64,000 bases of DNA from G965230065 sp965230065 (GCA_965230065.1 OZ245942.1:4774001-4838000); one strand, 5' to 3'. Counted from the first letter of the stretch, positions 28,799 to 37,275 are shown. Made by a program: numbers and translations. The notes: generated by a model from the sequence alone, not told the origin.

Positions 28799-29917
28799 AT
28801 GAAACCCATGAAATTAACTTTATGTATTGTAGGATTATTGCTATCCATTACTGCTACTGCTGCCGATGATCCCGAAACTTTAAAAATTGGAACCAAAGCG
28901 CCAGATTTTAATCTATTGGGTGTAGATGGAAAGTATCATAGTTTGTCTGATTATGATGATGCGAAAGTGCTTGCCCTCGTATTTACTTGTAACCATTGTC
29001 CCACCGCCCAGGCGTATGAAGAAAGAACCATTGATTTGGTGAAAGACTATAAAAATGAAAGCTTTCAGTTGGTGGCTATTTCGCCCAACGCCCCTGATGC
29101 TGTTGCTTTGGGAGAGCTAGGCTATTCTGATATGGGCGATACATATGAGGAAATGAAAGTGAGACACGAAGAAAAAGGATATAACTTCCCTTATTTGTAT
29201 GATGGTGATACACAGGAAACTGCCAAAGCATACGGCCCGGTAGCTACGCCTCACCTGTTTGTGTTTGACCAGGAAAGAAAACTACGCTACGTTGGACGGC
29301 TTGACAAATCTGAAAAACCCGGTACGGCCAATGCTGAGGATGCCCGGGCTGCCATTGATGCCGTTTTGGCTGGGAAAGAAGTGAGTGAACCTGTAACCAA
29401 AACCTTCGGTTGTTCTATTAAGTGGGCCTCAAAAAAGGAGTGGAAAGATAAACTGAATAAAGACTGGGCAGCCCAGGAAGTTACTTTAGAAGAAATTGAT
29501 GTAGAAGGTATCAAAAACCTCATTAAGAATGACTCAGAGAAGTTGCGGTTAATCAATGTTTGGGCTACCTGGTGCGGGCCTTGTGTGGCTGAGTATCCGG
29601 AATTTATTGACATTCATCGAATGTACCAGGGGCGTGATTTTGAGTTTATCTCCATTAGTGCCGATAAACCAGAGAAGAAAGATAAAGTGTTAGGGTTCTT
29701 GAAAAAGAAAGAATCTGCTGTGAAAAACTATATTTTTAATCAGGATGATAAATATGCTTTGATTGAAGCCGTGGACCCGGATTGGCAGGGCGCTTTGCCA
29801 TATACAATTTTGGTAGAACCCGGTGGAAAAATTGTCTACAGTCAGCAAGGCACTATTGACCCTTATGAAATGAAGAAAACGATTGTGGAAAATCAATACA
29901 TAGGTAGGTATTATTAA
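28799..29917 (+). CDS. Periplasmic tandem thioredoxin-fold protein (redoxin plus TlpA-like)
   Basis: 372 residues with a signal peptide (ends ATAADD). The first domain (about 25-200) resembles AhpC/TSA-like redoxins and has CNHCPTAQAYEER near residue 58. The second (about 225-372) is TlpA/ResA-like with WATWCGPC near 254-261 and a cis-Pro region ALPYTILVEP. Both CxxC motifs are intact, so a periplasmic thiol-disulfide reductase or relay is likely. The partner and the in vivo role are unknown. ATGs at 28799 and 28808 are both possible. The gene converges on the SUF operon and shares a bidirectional terminator with it. Confidence 0.82.
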   Translation: MKPMKLTLCIVGLLLSITATAADDPETLKIGTKAPDFNLLGVDGKYHSLSDYDDAKVLALVFTCNHCPTAQAYEERTIDLVKDYKNESFQLVAISPNAPDAVALGELGYSDMGDTYEEMKVRHEEKGYNFPYLYDGDTQETAKAYGPVATPHLFVFDQERKLRYVGRLDKSEKPGTANAEDARAAIDAVLAGKEVSEPVTKTFGCSIKWASKKEWKDKLNKDWAAQEVTLEEIDVEGIKNLIKNDSEKLRLINVWATWCGPCVAEYPEFIDIHRMYQGRDFEFISISADKPEKKDKVLGFLKKKESAVKNYIFNQDDKYALIEAVDPDWQGALPYTILVEPGGKIVYSQQGTIDPYEMKKTIVENQYIGRYY

Positions 29918-29934
29918 CCGAGCAAGAAGCAAAT

Positions 29935-29968
29935 AAAAAGAGGAAAGCCATGTAGCTTTCCTCTTTTT
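29935..29968. terminator. Bidirectional rho-independent terminator
   Basis: A perfect 14-bp stem, AAAAAGAGGAAAGC and GCTTTCCTCTTTTT, with a 6-base loop. A-rich and T-rich ends give U-tracts both ways, serving the redoxin gene (+) and the SUF operon (-). Confidence 0.93.
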
Positions 29969-29994
29969 AACAACAAAAAAGATTAATATTTAAT

Positions 29995-30411
29995 CTAACA
30001 AAATTCTTCAAATACTCCGAGAAGGTGCCGGGCAATCAATTCAGCCGGACGGCCCTCGATGTGGTGCCGTTCTACAAAGTGCACCAGCTCACCATCTTTG
30101 AACAATGCAATAGAAGGTGAGGAAGGAGGGTAGGGGAGAGTGTACTCCCTGGCTTTTTCAGTAGCTTCTTTATCAACTCCGGCAAATACGGTAGCCAGTT
30201 GGTCGGGCTTTTTGCTGCTATGGTGCAGGGCCATTTTTACGCCAGGGCGGGCAGCACCTGCTGCACATCCGCACACAGAGTTGATAACTAATAAAGAAGT
30301 GCCTTTATGGTCTTTTAAGTGATTTTCCACATCTTCAGGAGTCGTAAACTCTTGAAAACCGGCTTCGGTCAAATCAGTGCGCATTGGAGCTACAAGTTCT
30401 TCGGGATACAT
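29995..30411 (-). CDS. BrxA/BrxB-family bacilliredoxin
   Basis: 138 residues matching the whole YphP/YqiW family. The active-site CGC motif (Cys47-Gly48-Cys49) lies in INSVCGCAAGAARPG, and the PPSSPS stretch is conserved. In Firmicutes these proteins remove bacillithiol from oxidised protein thiols. It is last in the SUF operon, 77 bp after the DUF59 gene. That fits protection or repair of thiols under the oxidative conditions in which SUF works; whether this organism makes bacillithiol cannot be told from the window. Confidence 0.88.
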   Translation of the reverse strand: MYPEELVAPMRTDLTEAGFQEFTTPEDVENHLKDHKGTSLLVINSVCGCAAGAARPGVKMALHHSSKKPDQLATVFAGVDKEATEKAREYTLPYPPSSPSIALFKDGELVHFVERHHIEGRPAELIARHLLGVFEEFC

Positions 30412-30488
30412 ATTTCTTCAGTTATATTAAGCTTGTGATTTATATTAAATAAACGATTTATTAACGTAACGGGTTCAGGCAAAATCAG

Positions 30489-30812
30489 TTACATAAAACC
30501 CAGCTCGAGCTTGGCTGCTTCTGACATCATATCCTGGGTATAAGGCGGATCAAACGTAACTTCTACTTTCACATCATTAATGCCTTCTATTTCTTTCACT
30601 CGCATTTCTGCTTCATTGGGAATGGTTTCCGCAGCAGGGCATGCTGGAGACGTTAATGTCATCAGGATAAAAACATTATTGATGGGGTATACATTAATTT
30701 CATAAATCAGCCCTAACTCGTAAATATCCACAGGAATTTCGGGATCGTAAACCGTTTTGAGTTTTTCTATAATCTGATCCCTAAGGCTGTCAGAATTTGT
30801 TGTTTCTTCCAT
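30489..30812 (-). CDS. DUF59/MIP18-family iron-sulfur assembly protein (SufT-like)
   Basis: 107 residues. VYDPEIPVDIYELGLIY and LTSPACPAAETIP (with the conserved Cys) mark the MIP18/PaaD/SufT family. Such proteins help deliver Fe-S clusters to targets or mature them. It lies between sufE and the bacilliredoxin, 107 bp after sufE, and is a common member of Bacteroidota SUF operons. Confidence 0.88.
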   Translation of the reverse strand: MEETTNSDSLRDQIIEKLKTVYDPEIPVDIYELGLIYEINVYPINNVFILMTLTSPACPAAETIPNEAEMRVKEIEGINDVKVEVTFDPPYTQDMMSEAAKLELGFM

Positions 30813-30919
30813 ATCTTCTAAATATTTAATACTTTATTTGGCCATAAACTTAAACTTTGACAAAGTTATTGGCAACTATGCAAGTTAGCGTTGACAAAGT
30901 TCATATCGTTTAATTCTCA

Positions 30920-31360
30920 TTATTTAGCAGAAGCCAGTTGGTTCTGATACACCAAGGCTGTAAGTTTAATATGCTTAATCATGGCCGCAAAGCCATTGGA
31001 CCGCTGCGTACCAATAAAACGGTTCATACCAATTTTTTCTATGAAATACAGTTCAGCATCCAGAATATCATTGGGGGATTGTTTATCAAATACCCTGATG
31101 AGTAAACTTACCAGCCCCTTGGTGATGGCTGAGTTGCTGTCTCCCAGAAAAGCAATTTTTTCGTTTTCCAGTTCAGTTACCAGCCATACTTTAGACTGGC
31201 ATCCTTTTACTATATTTTCTTCCGTTTGAAATTTTTCATCCAGTGGCGGGAGTTTCTGGCCCAGTTCCATAATGTAGAAAGTGGCCATTTCCATATCGCC
31301 TTCCAGTAAGGAAAACTCTTCTATAATTTCGTCCTGTATTTGGTTGATGGTTTTGCTCAT
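30920..31360 (-). CDS. sufE: Sulfur acceptor protein SufE
   Basis: 146 residues. VKGCQSKVWL carries the sulfur-accepting Cys54, and the C-terminal GMNRFIGTQRSNGF region is typical. SufE takes persulfide from SufS and passes it to the SufBCD scaffold. The gene lies 6 bp after sufS, so the two are translated together, as expected for a partner pair. Confidence 0.93.
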   Translation of the reverse strand: MSKTINQIQDEIIEEFSLLEGDMEMATFYIMELGQKLPPLDEKFQTEENIVKGCQSKVWLVTELENEKIAFLGDSNSAITKGLVSLLIRVFDKQSPNDILDAELYFIEKIGMNRFIGTQRSNGFAAMIKHIKLTALVYQNQLASAK

Positions 31361-31366
31361 AAATAA

Positions 31367-32620
31367 TTACCTCATCATTTTTACAATCCGCTCCAAACCT
31401 TCTGCCAGGCGGTCTATTTCTTCCTTTGTATTATAAACAGAAAATGAAGCGCGAACTGTTCCTTCCACACCAAAAATTCCCATCAGCGGTTGGGTGCAGT
31501 GGTGTCCCGTACGTACGGCAATTCCTCGGGTATCTAGTAGCTGGCCGATGTCAAAATGAAAAATATCATCAAAAACAAAGGAAACTACGGTGATTTTCTC
31601 ATCAGCCTTACCAATGATTCGCAATCCTGAAATAGCAGATAGTTTTTCGTGGGCATATTTTACGAGTTCATTTTCATGCGCCCGCATATTGGCTTTGCCA
31701 ACAGCATTGATAAAATTGATGGCTTCTATAAAAGCTACTGCGTCGCCAATGTTAGGTGTGCCGGCTTCAAATTTATAGGGAATATCGTTGTAAGTGGTTT
31801 TCTCAAAACTTACATCTTTGATCATTTCCCCTCCACCCTGGTATGGTGGCATTTTTTCTAATAATTGCCGTTTTCCATACAGCACGCCCATGCCCGTAGG
31901 GCCAAACATTTTATGTGCAGAAAATGCCAAAAAATCGCAATCCAGGGCTTGTACGTCAATATCCAAATGGGCAACTGCCTGGGCACCGTCTACCAGCACG
32001 ACGGCACCTTTTTCGTGCGCCAGTTTTATCATTTTATCCACTGGGTTCACCGTTCCCAATGAATTAGAAACGTAAACGATGCTTACCAATTTAGTTTTTT
32101 CTGAAAGCATTTTTCCATACGCATCCAGCAAAAGTTCCCCTTTTTCATTTACAGGAATAACTTTTAGTTCGGCGCCTTTTTCTTCGCACAACATCTGCCA
32201 GGGCACAATGTTGGAATGGTGTTCCATGGCCGAAATAATGATTTCATCACCGGCTTTTACGTTTGCCCTGCCAAAAGCGGAAGCTACCAAATTGATTCCG
32301 TCAGTGGTACCGCTGGTAAAGATAACCTCTTCGGCTTCGTTAGCATTGATAAATGTTTGTACCGCTTTCCGGGTATCTTCAAAGGCTTTGGTAGCTCGCT
32401 CGGCCAGGGTATGTATTCCCCGATGTATATTGGCATTATCGTGCTGATAATACTTTGTCAGCGCGTCAATTACCTGCCGGGGTTTTTGGGTGGTGGCGGC
32501 ATTGTCAAAATAAACGAGCGGTTTTCCGTTTACCTCCTGATGAAGAATAGGAAACGCATCCCGGATTTTGTCAATATCCCATTTAGATTGTACGGCTTCA
32601 AGGTTTTCTGTGGCACTCAT
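31367..32620 (-). CDS. sufS: Cysteine desulfurase SufS
   Basis: 417 residues, full length for group II desulfurases. Pyridoxal phosphate binds Lys237 in AFSAHKMFGPTG, and the persulfide Cys375 is in RTGHHCTQP. DNAATTQKP and NANIHRGIHTLAERAT are conserved. It removes sulfur from cysteine for Fe-S cluster assembly. The gene lies 3 bp after sufD and 6 bp before sufE. Confidence 0.95.
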   Translation of the reverse strand: MSATENLEAVQSKWDIDKIRDAFPILHQEVNGKPLVYFDNAATTQKPRQVIDALTKYYQHDNANIHRGIHTLAERATKAFEDTRKAVQTFINANEAEEVIFTSGTTDGINLVASAFGRANVKAGDEIIISAMEHHSNIVPWQMLCEEKGAELKVIPVNEKGELLLDAYGKMLSEKTKLVSIVYVSNSLGTVNPVDKMIKLAHEKGAVVLVDGAQAVAHLDIDVQALDCDFLAFSAHKMFGPTGMGVLYGKRQLLEKMPPYQGGGEMIKDVSFEKTTYNDIPYKFEAGTPNIGDAVAFIEAINFINAVGKANMRAHENELVKYAHEKLSAISGLRIIGKADEKITVVSFVFDDIFHFDIGQLLDTRGIAVRTGHHCTQPLMGIFGVEGTVRASFSVYNTKEEIDRLAEGLERIVKMMR

Positions 32621-32623
32621 GGT

Positions 32624-33985
32624 TTAAAATTTTTTGTGCAAACGTGCTGAAATCATTTCATCCAACTGCTCACGCAGTGCAGGTATTTTTATATTCTCCA
32701 GCACATCAATGGCGAAAGCATATAATAACATGGCCCGGGCGGTTTCTTCGCTCAGCCCGCGCGAACGCAGGTAAAACATTTGTTCCTTGTCTAATTGCCC
32801 CGTTGTGGCCCCGTGTGAGCACTTTACATCGTCTGCCCATATTTCCAGTTGGGGCTTGGTGTTTATCACGGCATCATCCGTAAGCAAAATATTCATGTTC
32901 GACTGAAAGGCATTGGTTTTCTGCGCATGTGGCCTCACATAAACTTTTCCATTAAAAACCCCGGTTGATTGCTCATCTAAAATATACTTATACAGTTCGT
33001 TACTGAAAGAATTGGGTTTGCGGTGGTCAGCAATGGTGTGGTTGTCTACCAAATCTTTGTTTGTCAGTAAAGTAAGGCCATACATATTTGCTTCACAGCC
33101 TTCTGCATCCAGCGCAATGTTGAGGTTGTTGCGTACCATCCCACCACTTAGGGCAATGGTAGTGGCAGAAAAAGTACTTTGGGTTGATTGGTAAACCTGC
33201 GTGGTGCTGGTGTGCAGCGCAAGTTCGCTTTCTGCTTCAACCTTACAATAGTTGGCAACGGCATGCTCATCCAGGATGATTTCAGTTACTGCGTTATTGT
33301 AACTTGCCTGGGTGCCAATCGTATGAAAATATTCTACAAAAGATGTCTGGCTGTTTTTGCCAATAAGGAAAAGGTTGCGGGGCTGGGCAATGGCTTTTTC
33401 TGCTGTGGCATCAGAAAAGAAATACAGTAAAACAGGCTGCTCAACTACTTTGTTATCCGGAACATGCACGAAAGTGCCTTGCTCTCCATAAGCGGTATTC
33501 AAAGCTATGAAAGGGTCTGTTTCAGCATTGGCATGCTTCGCAAAGTGTTTTTCTACTAAATCCACATTTTCTTCAAAAGCCTGGGAAAGTTCCTTGATTT
33601 GGATTTCTTTTTCAGGGCTTACGATACGGGAGTGTTTCTCTACAAAATTACCATTGATAAAAACCAAAATGTTGGCCTCGATATTGGGTAAAATACCAGC
33701 AATTACTTTATCTGTATCCTGCTGATTTGCGGCTATACTTTGCGGCTGCAAAATATCATCGGGCGTAAAGTTTTTGTCCAAAGCCCGGGTTATTTGCAGG
33801 TATTTATAATCTTCGGTTTTTTTATTGGGTAATCCCAGCACTTCAAAGCTGGACAAGGCATTTTTCCTGATTTGGTAAAGTCCGCTACCATTTGCAGAAA
33901 AACGGCTAAATCCCTGAAGAAAAGCTGAGTGTAAAGATTCGCCAGGCATATTTTTAGTTATTTGGTTCATTAGTATTGGTTTCAA
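32624..33985 (-). CDS. sufD: Fe-S scaffold subunit SufD
   Basis: 453 residues. The beta-helical core is typical, ending KCSHGATTGQLDKEQMFYLRSRG with the conserved His/Lys positions and the ...SRGLSEETARAMLL C-terminal domain. SufD pairs with SufB on the SufBC2D scaffold and is needed for iron entry. It is 108 bp after sufC, the longest gap inside the operon, where a hairpin lies (34023-34041). Confidence 0.94.
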   Translation of the reverse strand: MKPILMNQITKNMPGESLHSAFLQGFSRFSANGSGLYQIRKNALSSFEVLGLPNKKTEDYKYLQITRALDKNFTPDDILQPQSIAANQQDTDKVIAGILPNIEANILVFINGNFVEKHSRIVSPEKEIQIKELSQAFEENVDLVEKHFAKHANAETDPFIALNTAYGEQGTFVHVPDNKVVEQPVLLYFFSDATAEKAIAQPRNLFLIGKNSQTSFVEYFHTIGTQASYNNAVTEIILDEHAVANYCKVEAESELALHTSTTQVYQSTQSTFSATTIALSGGMVRNNLNIALDAEGCEANMYGLTLLTNKDLVDNHTIADHRKPNSFSNELYKYILDEQSTGVFNGKVYVRPHAQKTNAFQSNMNILLTDDAVINTKPQLEIWADDVKCSHGATTGQLDKEQMFYLRSRGLSEETARAMLLYAFAIDVLENIKIPALREQLDEMISARLHKKF

Positions 33986-34022
33986 GTGAGTTAACGAAAT
34001 AGCAGCAAAGCATAAACAAACG

Positions 34023-34041
34023 CACCCGCCATGAGCGGGTG
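34023..34041 (-). other. Intra-operon hairpin between sufC and sufD
   Basis: CACCCGC and GCGGGTG form a perfect 7-bp GC-rich stem with a 5-base loop, in the 108-bp sufC-sufD gap. There is no clean U-tract behind it, so it may be an mRNA-stabilising or processing hairpin rather than a terminator. Confidence 0.6.
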
Positions 34042-34093
34042 AGATTTGTCTTATACGAGTAAGAAAACCCGCATGAATTACATGTAATATGTA

Positions 34094-34837
34094 TTATGCT
34101 GCCTTAATCCAGTCGTATCCTTTTTCTTCCAGTTCAAGTGCCAGGTTTTTATCGCCCGATTTTACGATTTTGCCATCGTACAATACATGTACAAAGTCAG
34201 GAACGATGTAATCCAGCAGGCGTTGATAGTGGGTTACTACAATAATGGCATTGTCTTTAGAACGAATTTGGTTCACGCCATTAGAAACAATTTTAAGGGC
34301 ATCAATGTCAAGTCCTGAGTCTGTTTCATCCAAAATCGCCAGTTTCGGGTCCAGCATGGCCAACTGGAATATCTCATTTCTTTTTTTCTCACCTCCAGAG
34401 AATCCTTCATTCAGCGAACGGCTGAGCAATGCCTGGTCAATCTCAACCAGCTTCATTTTCTCTTTCATCATAGAGAGAAAAGACACCGCATCCAGGGGGT
34501 CAAGCCCTTTGTGTTTTCTAACTTCATTGATGGCCGTTTTTAAGAAGTTTGTAGAGCTTACACCAGGCAATTCTACCGGATACTGAAAAGCCAGAAAAAC
34601 ACCTTCCCTTGCCCTGTCTTCCGGTGACATATCCAGCAAATCATTGCTGAGGTAGTCCACACTTCCACTTTGAATTTCATAATCATCCCTTCCGGCAAGT
34701 ACTGATGCCAGGGTGCTTTTACCAGAGCCGTTGGGCCCCATGATGGCATGTACTTCACCTGCTTTTACTTCCAAATCTATTCCTTTCAGAATATCTTTCC
34801 CATCTATACTTGCTTTCAGGTTCTTTATACTTAACAT
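34094..34837 (-). CDS. sufC: Fe-S assembly ATPase SufC
   Basis: 247 residues, soluble ABC ATPase. Walker A GPNGSGKS at 34-41, signature SGGEKKRNE, and Walker B LAILDETDSGLD are intact. SufC drives the conformational cycle of the SufBCD scaffold. It follows sufB by 48 bp. Confidence 0.95.
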   Translation of the reverse strand: MLSIKNLKASIDGKDILKGIDLEVKAGEVHAIMGPNGSGKSTLASVLAGRDDYEIQSGSVDYLSNDLLDMSPEDRAREGVFLAFQYPVELPGVSSTNFLKTAINEVRKHKGLDPLDAVSFLSMMKEKMKLVEIDQALLSRSLNEGFSGGEKKRNEIFQLAMLDPKLAILDETDSGLDIDALKIVSNGVNQIRSKDNAIIVVTHYQRLLDYIVPDFVHVLYDGKIVKSGDKNLALELEEKGYDWIKAA

Positions 34838-34885
34838 TTTTGTTAGCTCGATTTTTAATAAATAAAGTGAATCTTAAATTAAATT

Positions 34886-36331
34886 TTATCCTACGCTGCC
34901 TTCCAGTGTGATGGCCAGTAGTTTTTGTGCCTCCACGGCAAATTCCATTGGCAATTGGTTCAAAACCTCTTTGCAGTAACCATTTACAATCAACGCCACG
35001 GCGGTTTCATCGTCTATACCTCTTTGGTTGCAATAAAAGATTTGGTCTTCCCCAATTTTAGAGGTAGTCGCTTCATGTTCTATCTGCGCCGATTTGTTGG
35101 CCGATTCTATGTATGGAAAGGTGTGGGCACCGCATTGGTCTCCCATCAGTAGTGAGTCGCACTGCGAAAAGTTGCGTGCATTCTTAGCACGTTTCATCAC
35201 TTTTACCAATCCGCGGTAGCTATTCTGACTTTTTCCGGCAGAAACACCTTTGGATACAATCCGGCTGCGTGTGTTTTTTCCAACATGCACCATTTTTGTG
35301 CCCGTATCGGCCTGTTGGAAGTTGTTGGTAACAGCTACAGAGTAGAACTCTCCGATAGAATTATCACCTTTTAATATACAGCTGGGATATTTCCAGGTAA
35401 TGGCCGATCCGGTTTCTACCTGTGTCCAGGATATTTTAGAACGGTCGCCGGCACAAATGCCCCGCTTGGTTACGAAGTTGTAGATACCACCTTTTCCTTC
35501 TTTGTTGCCGGGGTACCAGTTTTGTACCGTAGAATACTTAATTTCAGCATCTTTGGCAGCATAAAGCTCTACCACGGCGGCATGCAATTGGTTTTCGTCG
35601 CGCATGGGGGCCGTGCAACCTTCCAGGTAGCTCACATACGAACCTTCTTCCGCCACAATCAGTGTACGTTCAAACTGCCCGGTATTGGCCGCATTAATCC
35701 TGAAATAAGTGGATAACTCCATTGGGCAACGTACCCCTTTCGGGATATAACAAAATGAACCATCGCTAAATACGGCAGAATTCAGGGCCGCGAAGTAATT
35801 ATCCGTATGGGGAACAACGGAACCAATGTGTTTTTTCACCAGTTCGGGATGTTCCTTAACCGCTTCGCTGAAAGAGCAGAAAATGATGCCCAATTCACCC
35901 AGTTTTTTCTTAAAGGTAGTAGCTACAGATACGCTGTCTAACACGGCGTCAACGGCCACTCCGGTAAGCCTTTTTTGCTCTTGTAAAGAAATACCCAAAC
36001 GCTCAAAAGTACGAAGTAACTCAGGGTCAACCTCATCCAGGCTTTTGGGGGTTACTTTTTGTTTGGGGGCAGCATAATAAATAATATCCTGATAATTAAT
36101 AGGCGGAAACTCAACATTGGCCCACTCGGGTTGTTTCATGGTGAGCCAGTGATGATAAGCTTTCAAACGCCATTCAAGTAGCCACTCCGGTTCTTCTTTC
36201 TTTGCTGAAATAAACCTAATGGTATCTTCATCCAATCCCTTCGGTGCGGAGTCCGACTCTATTTGAGATTCGAAACCATATTTGTAATCAGATTTTGTGA
36301 ATTCCTCAAGAATCTGGTTCTCTTTGCTCAT
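34886..36331 (-). CDS. sufB: Fe-S scaffold subunit SufB
   Basis: 481 residues, full length. FCSFSEAVKEHP, YIPKGVRCPMELSTYFRIN and QCDSLLMGDQCGAHTFPYIE with its conserved Cys are as in SufB. It is the scaffold on which the cluster forms. It is the first gene of the SUF operon; no complete promoter was found in the 163-bp gap to the Lrp gene, and no SufR/IscR regulator lies nearby. Confidence 0.95.
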   Translation of the reverse strand: MSKENQILEEFTKSDYKYGFESQIESDSAPKGLDEDTIRFISAKKEEPEWLLEWRLKAYHHWLTMKQPEWANVEFPPINYQDIIYYAAPKQKVTPKSLDEVDPELLRTFERLGISLQEQKRLTGVAVDAVLDSVSVATTFKKKLGELGIIFCSFSEAVKEHPELVKKHIGSVVPHTDNYFAALNSAVFSDGSFCYIPKGVRCPMELSTYFRINAANTGQFERTLIVAEEGSYVSYLEGCTAPMRDENQLHAAVVELYAAKDAEIKYSTVQNWYPGNKEGKGGIYNFVTKRGICAGDRSKISWTQVETGSAITWKYPSCILKGDNSIGEFYSVAVTNNFQQADTGTKMVHVGKNTRSRIVSKGVSAGKSQNSYRGLVKVMKRAKNARNFSQCDSLLMGDQCGAHTFPYIESANKSAQIEHEATTSKIGEDQIFYCNQRGIDDETAVALIVNGYCKEVLNQLPMEFAVEAQKLLAITLEGSVG

Positions 36332-36494
36332 ATCCAGATAGTAAAATTTGAATTATCTTAATTTGTTGTAAAGTTAAAACATATACAGGAATTTAATGTT
36401 TAAACGCCTGCATATTTTTTAGAAAAATTCTAAATAACACTCTAACCCGTACAACGGGCGAGCGCCAGGGCGGTTGCAGGAATCAAGATAAATT

Positions 36495-36962
36495 TTACTC
36501 TCCCAGTTGGATATGACGGTTCAGTGTCTCTTCCAGGGAGATAAGAGTTTCAGTTCTTACAATACCATCTACCCTTTGGATTTTATCGTGCAAAACATCA
36601 CGCAGGTGCTTTGTGTCTTTACAATGGATTTTGCAAAAGATACTGTAATTACCCGTAGTGTAATGTATTTTCACTACTTCAGGTATTTTTTTGAGTTCAT
36701 TGGCTACCTCGTCATACATAGAGTTTTTTTCCAGGTATATGCCCAAAAATGCGGTAATGTCATATCCCAGTTTTGAATAATCCATGTTGAGGGTAGTGCC
36801 TTGTACGATGCCCATTTCCTCCATTTTCCGCATCCTAACATGCACTGTTCCACCAGAAACGTACACTTTTTTTGCGATTTCGGTATACGGCGTCTTGGCA
36901 TCTTCAGAAAGAAGGGCAAGAATCTTCAAATCAATGTTATCAATTTCTAAATTTTTGCTCAT
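36495..36962 (-). CDS. Lrp/AsnC-family transcriptional regulator
   Basis: 155 residues. An N-terminal helix-turn-helix (IDLKILALLSEDAKTPYTEI, VSGGTVHVRMRKMEEMGI) is followed by an AsnC_trans_reg ligand domain (about 70-150) with GNYSIFCKIHCKD and TLISLEETLNR. Such proteins sense amino acids as octamers and often control their own gene. Whether it also controls the SUF operon downstream cannot be judged from sequence. Two GGGGTAAA boxes 30 bp apart lie just upstream of its start. Confidence 0.88.
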   Translation of the reverse strand: MSKNLEIDNIDLKILALLSEDAKTPYTEIAKKVYVSGGTVHVRMRKMEEMGIVQGTTLNMDYSKLGYDITAFLGIYLEKNSMYDEVANELKKIPEVVKIHYTTGNYSIFCKIHCKDTKHLRDVLHDKIQRVDGIVRTETLISLEETLNRHIQLGE

Positions 36963-36968
36963 TTTGAT

Positions 36969-37006
36969 GGGGTAAATTAGTGTTGATTTAATTTTTTCGG
37001 GGTAAA
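36969..37006 (-). promoter_or_regulatory. Direct GGGGTAAA repeats upstream of the Lrp gene, 30 bp apart
   Basis: GGGGTAAATTA begins at 36969 and GGGGTAAAATTA at 36999, three helical turns apart. They lie 7 and 37 bp before the regulator's start codon, so they could bind the regulator on one DNA face. A minus-strand TAAATTTG element (37031-37038) is a possible -7 box. Regulation is inferred. Confidence 0.35.
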
Positions 37007-37070
37007 ATTACAACGGATATAAATTTTAACCAAATTTATTAAATTTTTTTTAAGTTAAAAGATATTCTAT

Positions 37071-37078
37071 TACTTTTG
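37071..37078 (+). promoter_or_regulatory. Possible -7 element of the tRNA-like gene
   Basis: TACTTTTG matches TAnnTTTG and would start transcription near 37085, about 49 bp before the tRNA-like body. No TTG sits at the usual -33 distance. The predicted leader can fold by TTAGATG (37088-37094) and CATCTAA (37114-37120). Confidence 0.45.
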
Positions 37079-37133
37079 TAACAGGATTTAGATGAAAATG
37101 TTATTAATAAAAACATCTAACGTTCTTTAACAC

Positions 37134-37243
37134 TGTAGGGTGATGAAACTGGTAGACATGCCCTCCTATCTCGGGGGTGGAGACAACGGAATAAATCCTT
37201 AGGGACTAACCGCTCCGTGGAGGTTCGACTCCTTCCCCTACAG
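37134..37243 (+). tRNA. Atypical tRNA-like gene, leucine-type body, AUC at anticodon position
   Basis: The 110-nt element has a perfect 7-bp acceptor stem (TGTAGGG/CCCTACA), a D arm AACTGGTAGAC with ATG/CAT stem like Bacteroidota tRNA-Leu, and a T arm with TTCGACT loop (stem GGAGG/CCTTC). The anticodon stem CCCTC/GGGGG includes one G-U pair. But the seven-base loop is CTATCTC, which puts AUC at 34-36 and U at 37, where a purine is the rule. The discriminator is G, unlike tRNA-Leu. The variable region is 41 nt, far longer than normal, and can fold (ACGGA/TCCGT, or GGAG/CTCC with CGG/CCG; inner TCC/GGA). CCA is not encoded. It may be a functional unusual tRNA, a regulatory tRNA-like RNA, or a decayed tRNA; the intact stems argue against decay. 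Confidence 0.6.
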
Positions 37244-37275
37244 CTCTTCATTTTTTGGGTTAATGTTGTTTTTCG

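Noticed and set aside
37134..37243. tmRNA (ssrA) or group I intron in a tRNA
   Set aside because: There is no tag-peptide reading frame or pseudoknot region of the right size, and the extra sequence in the variable arm is far too short for a group I intron.
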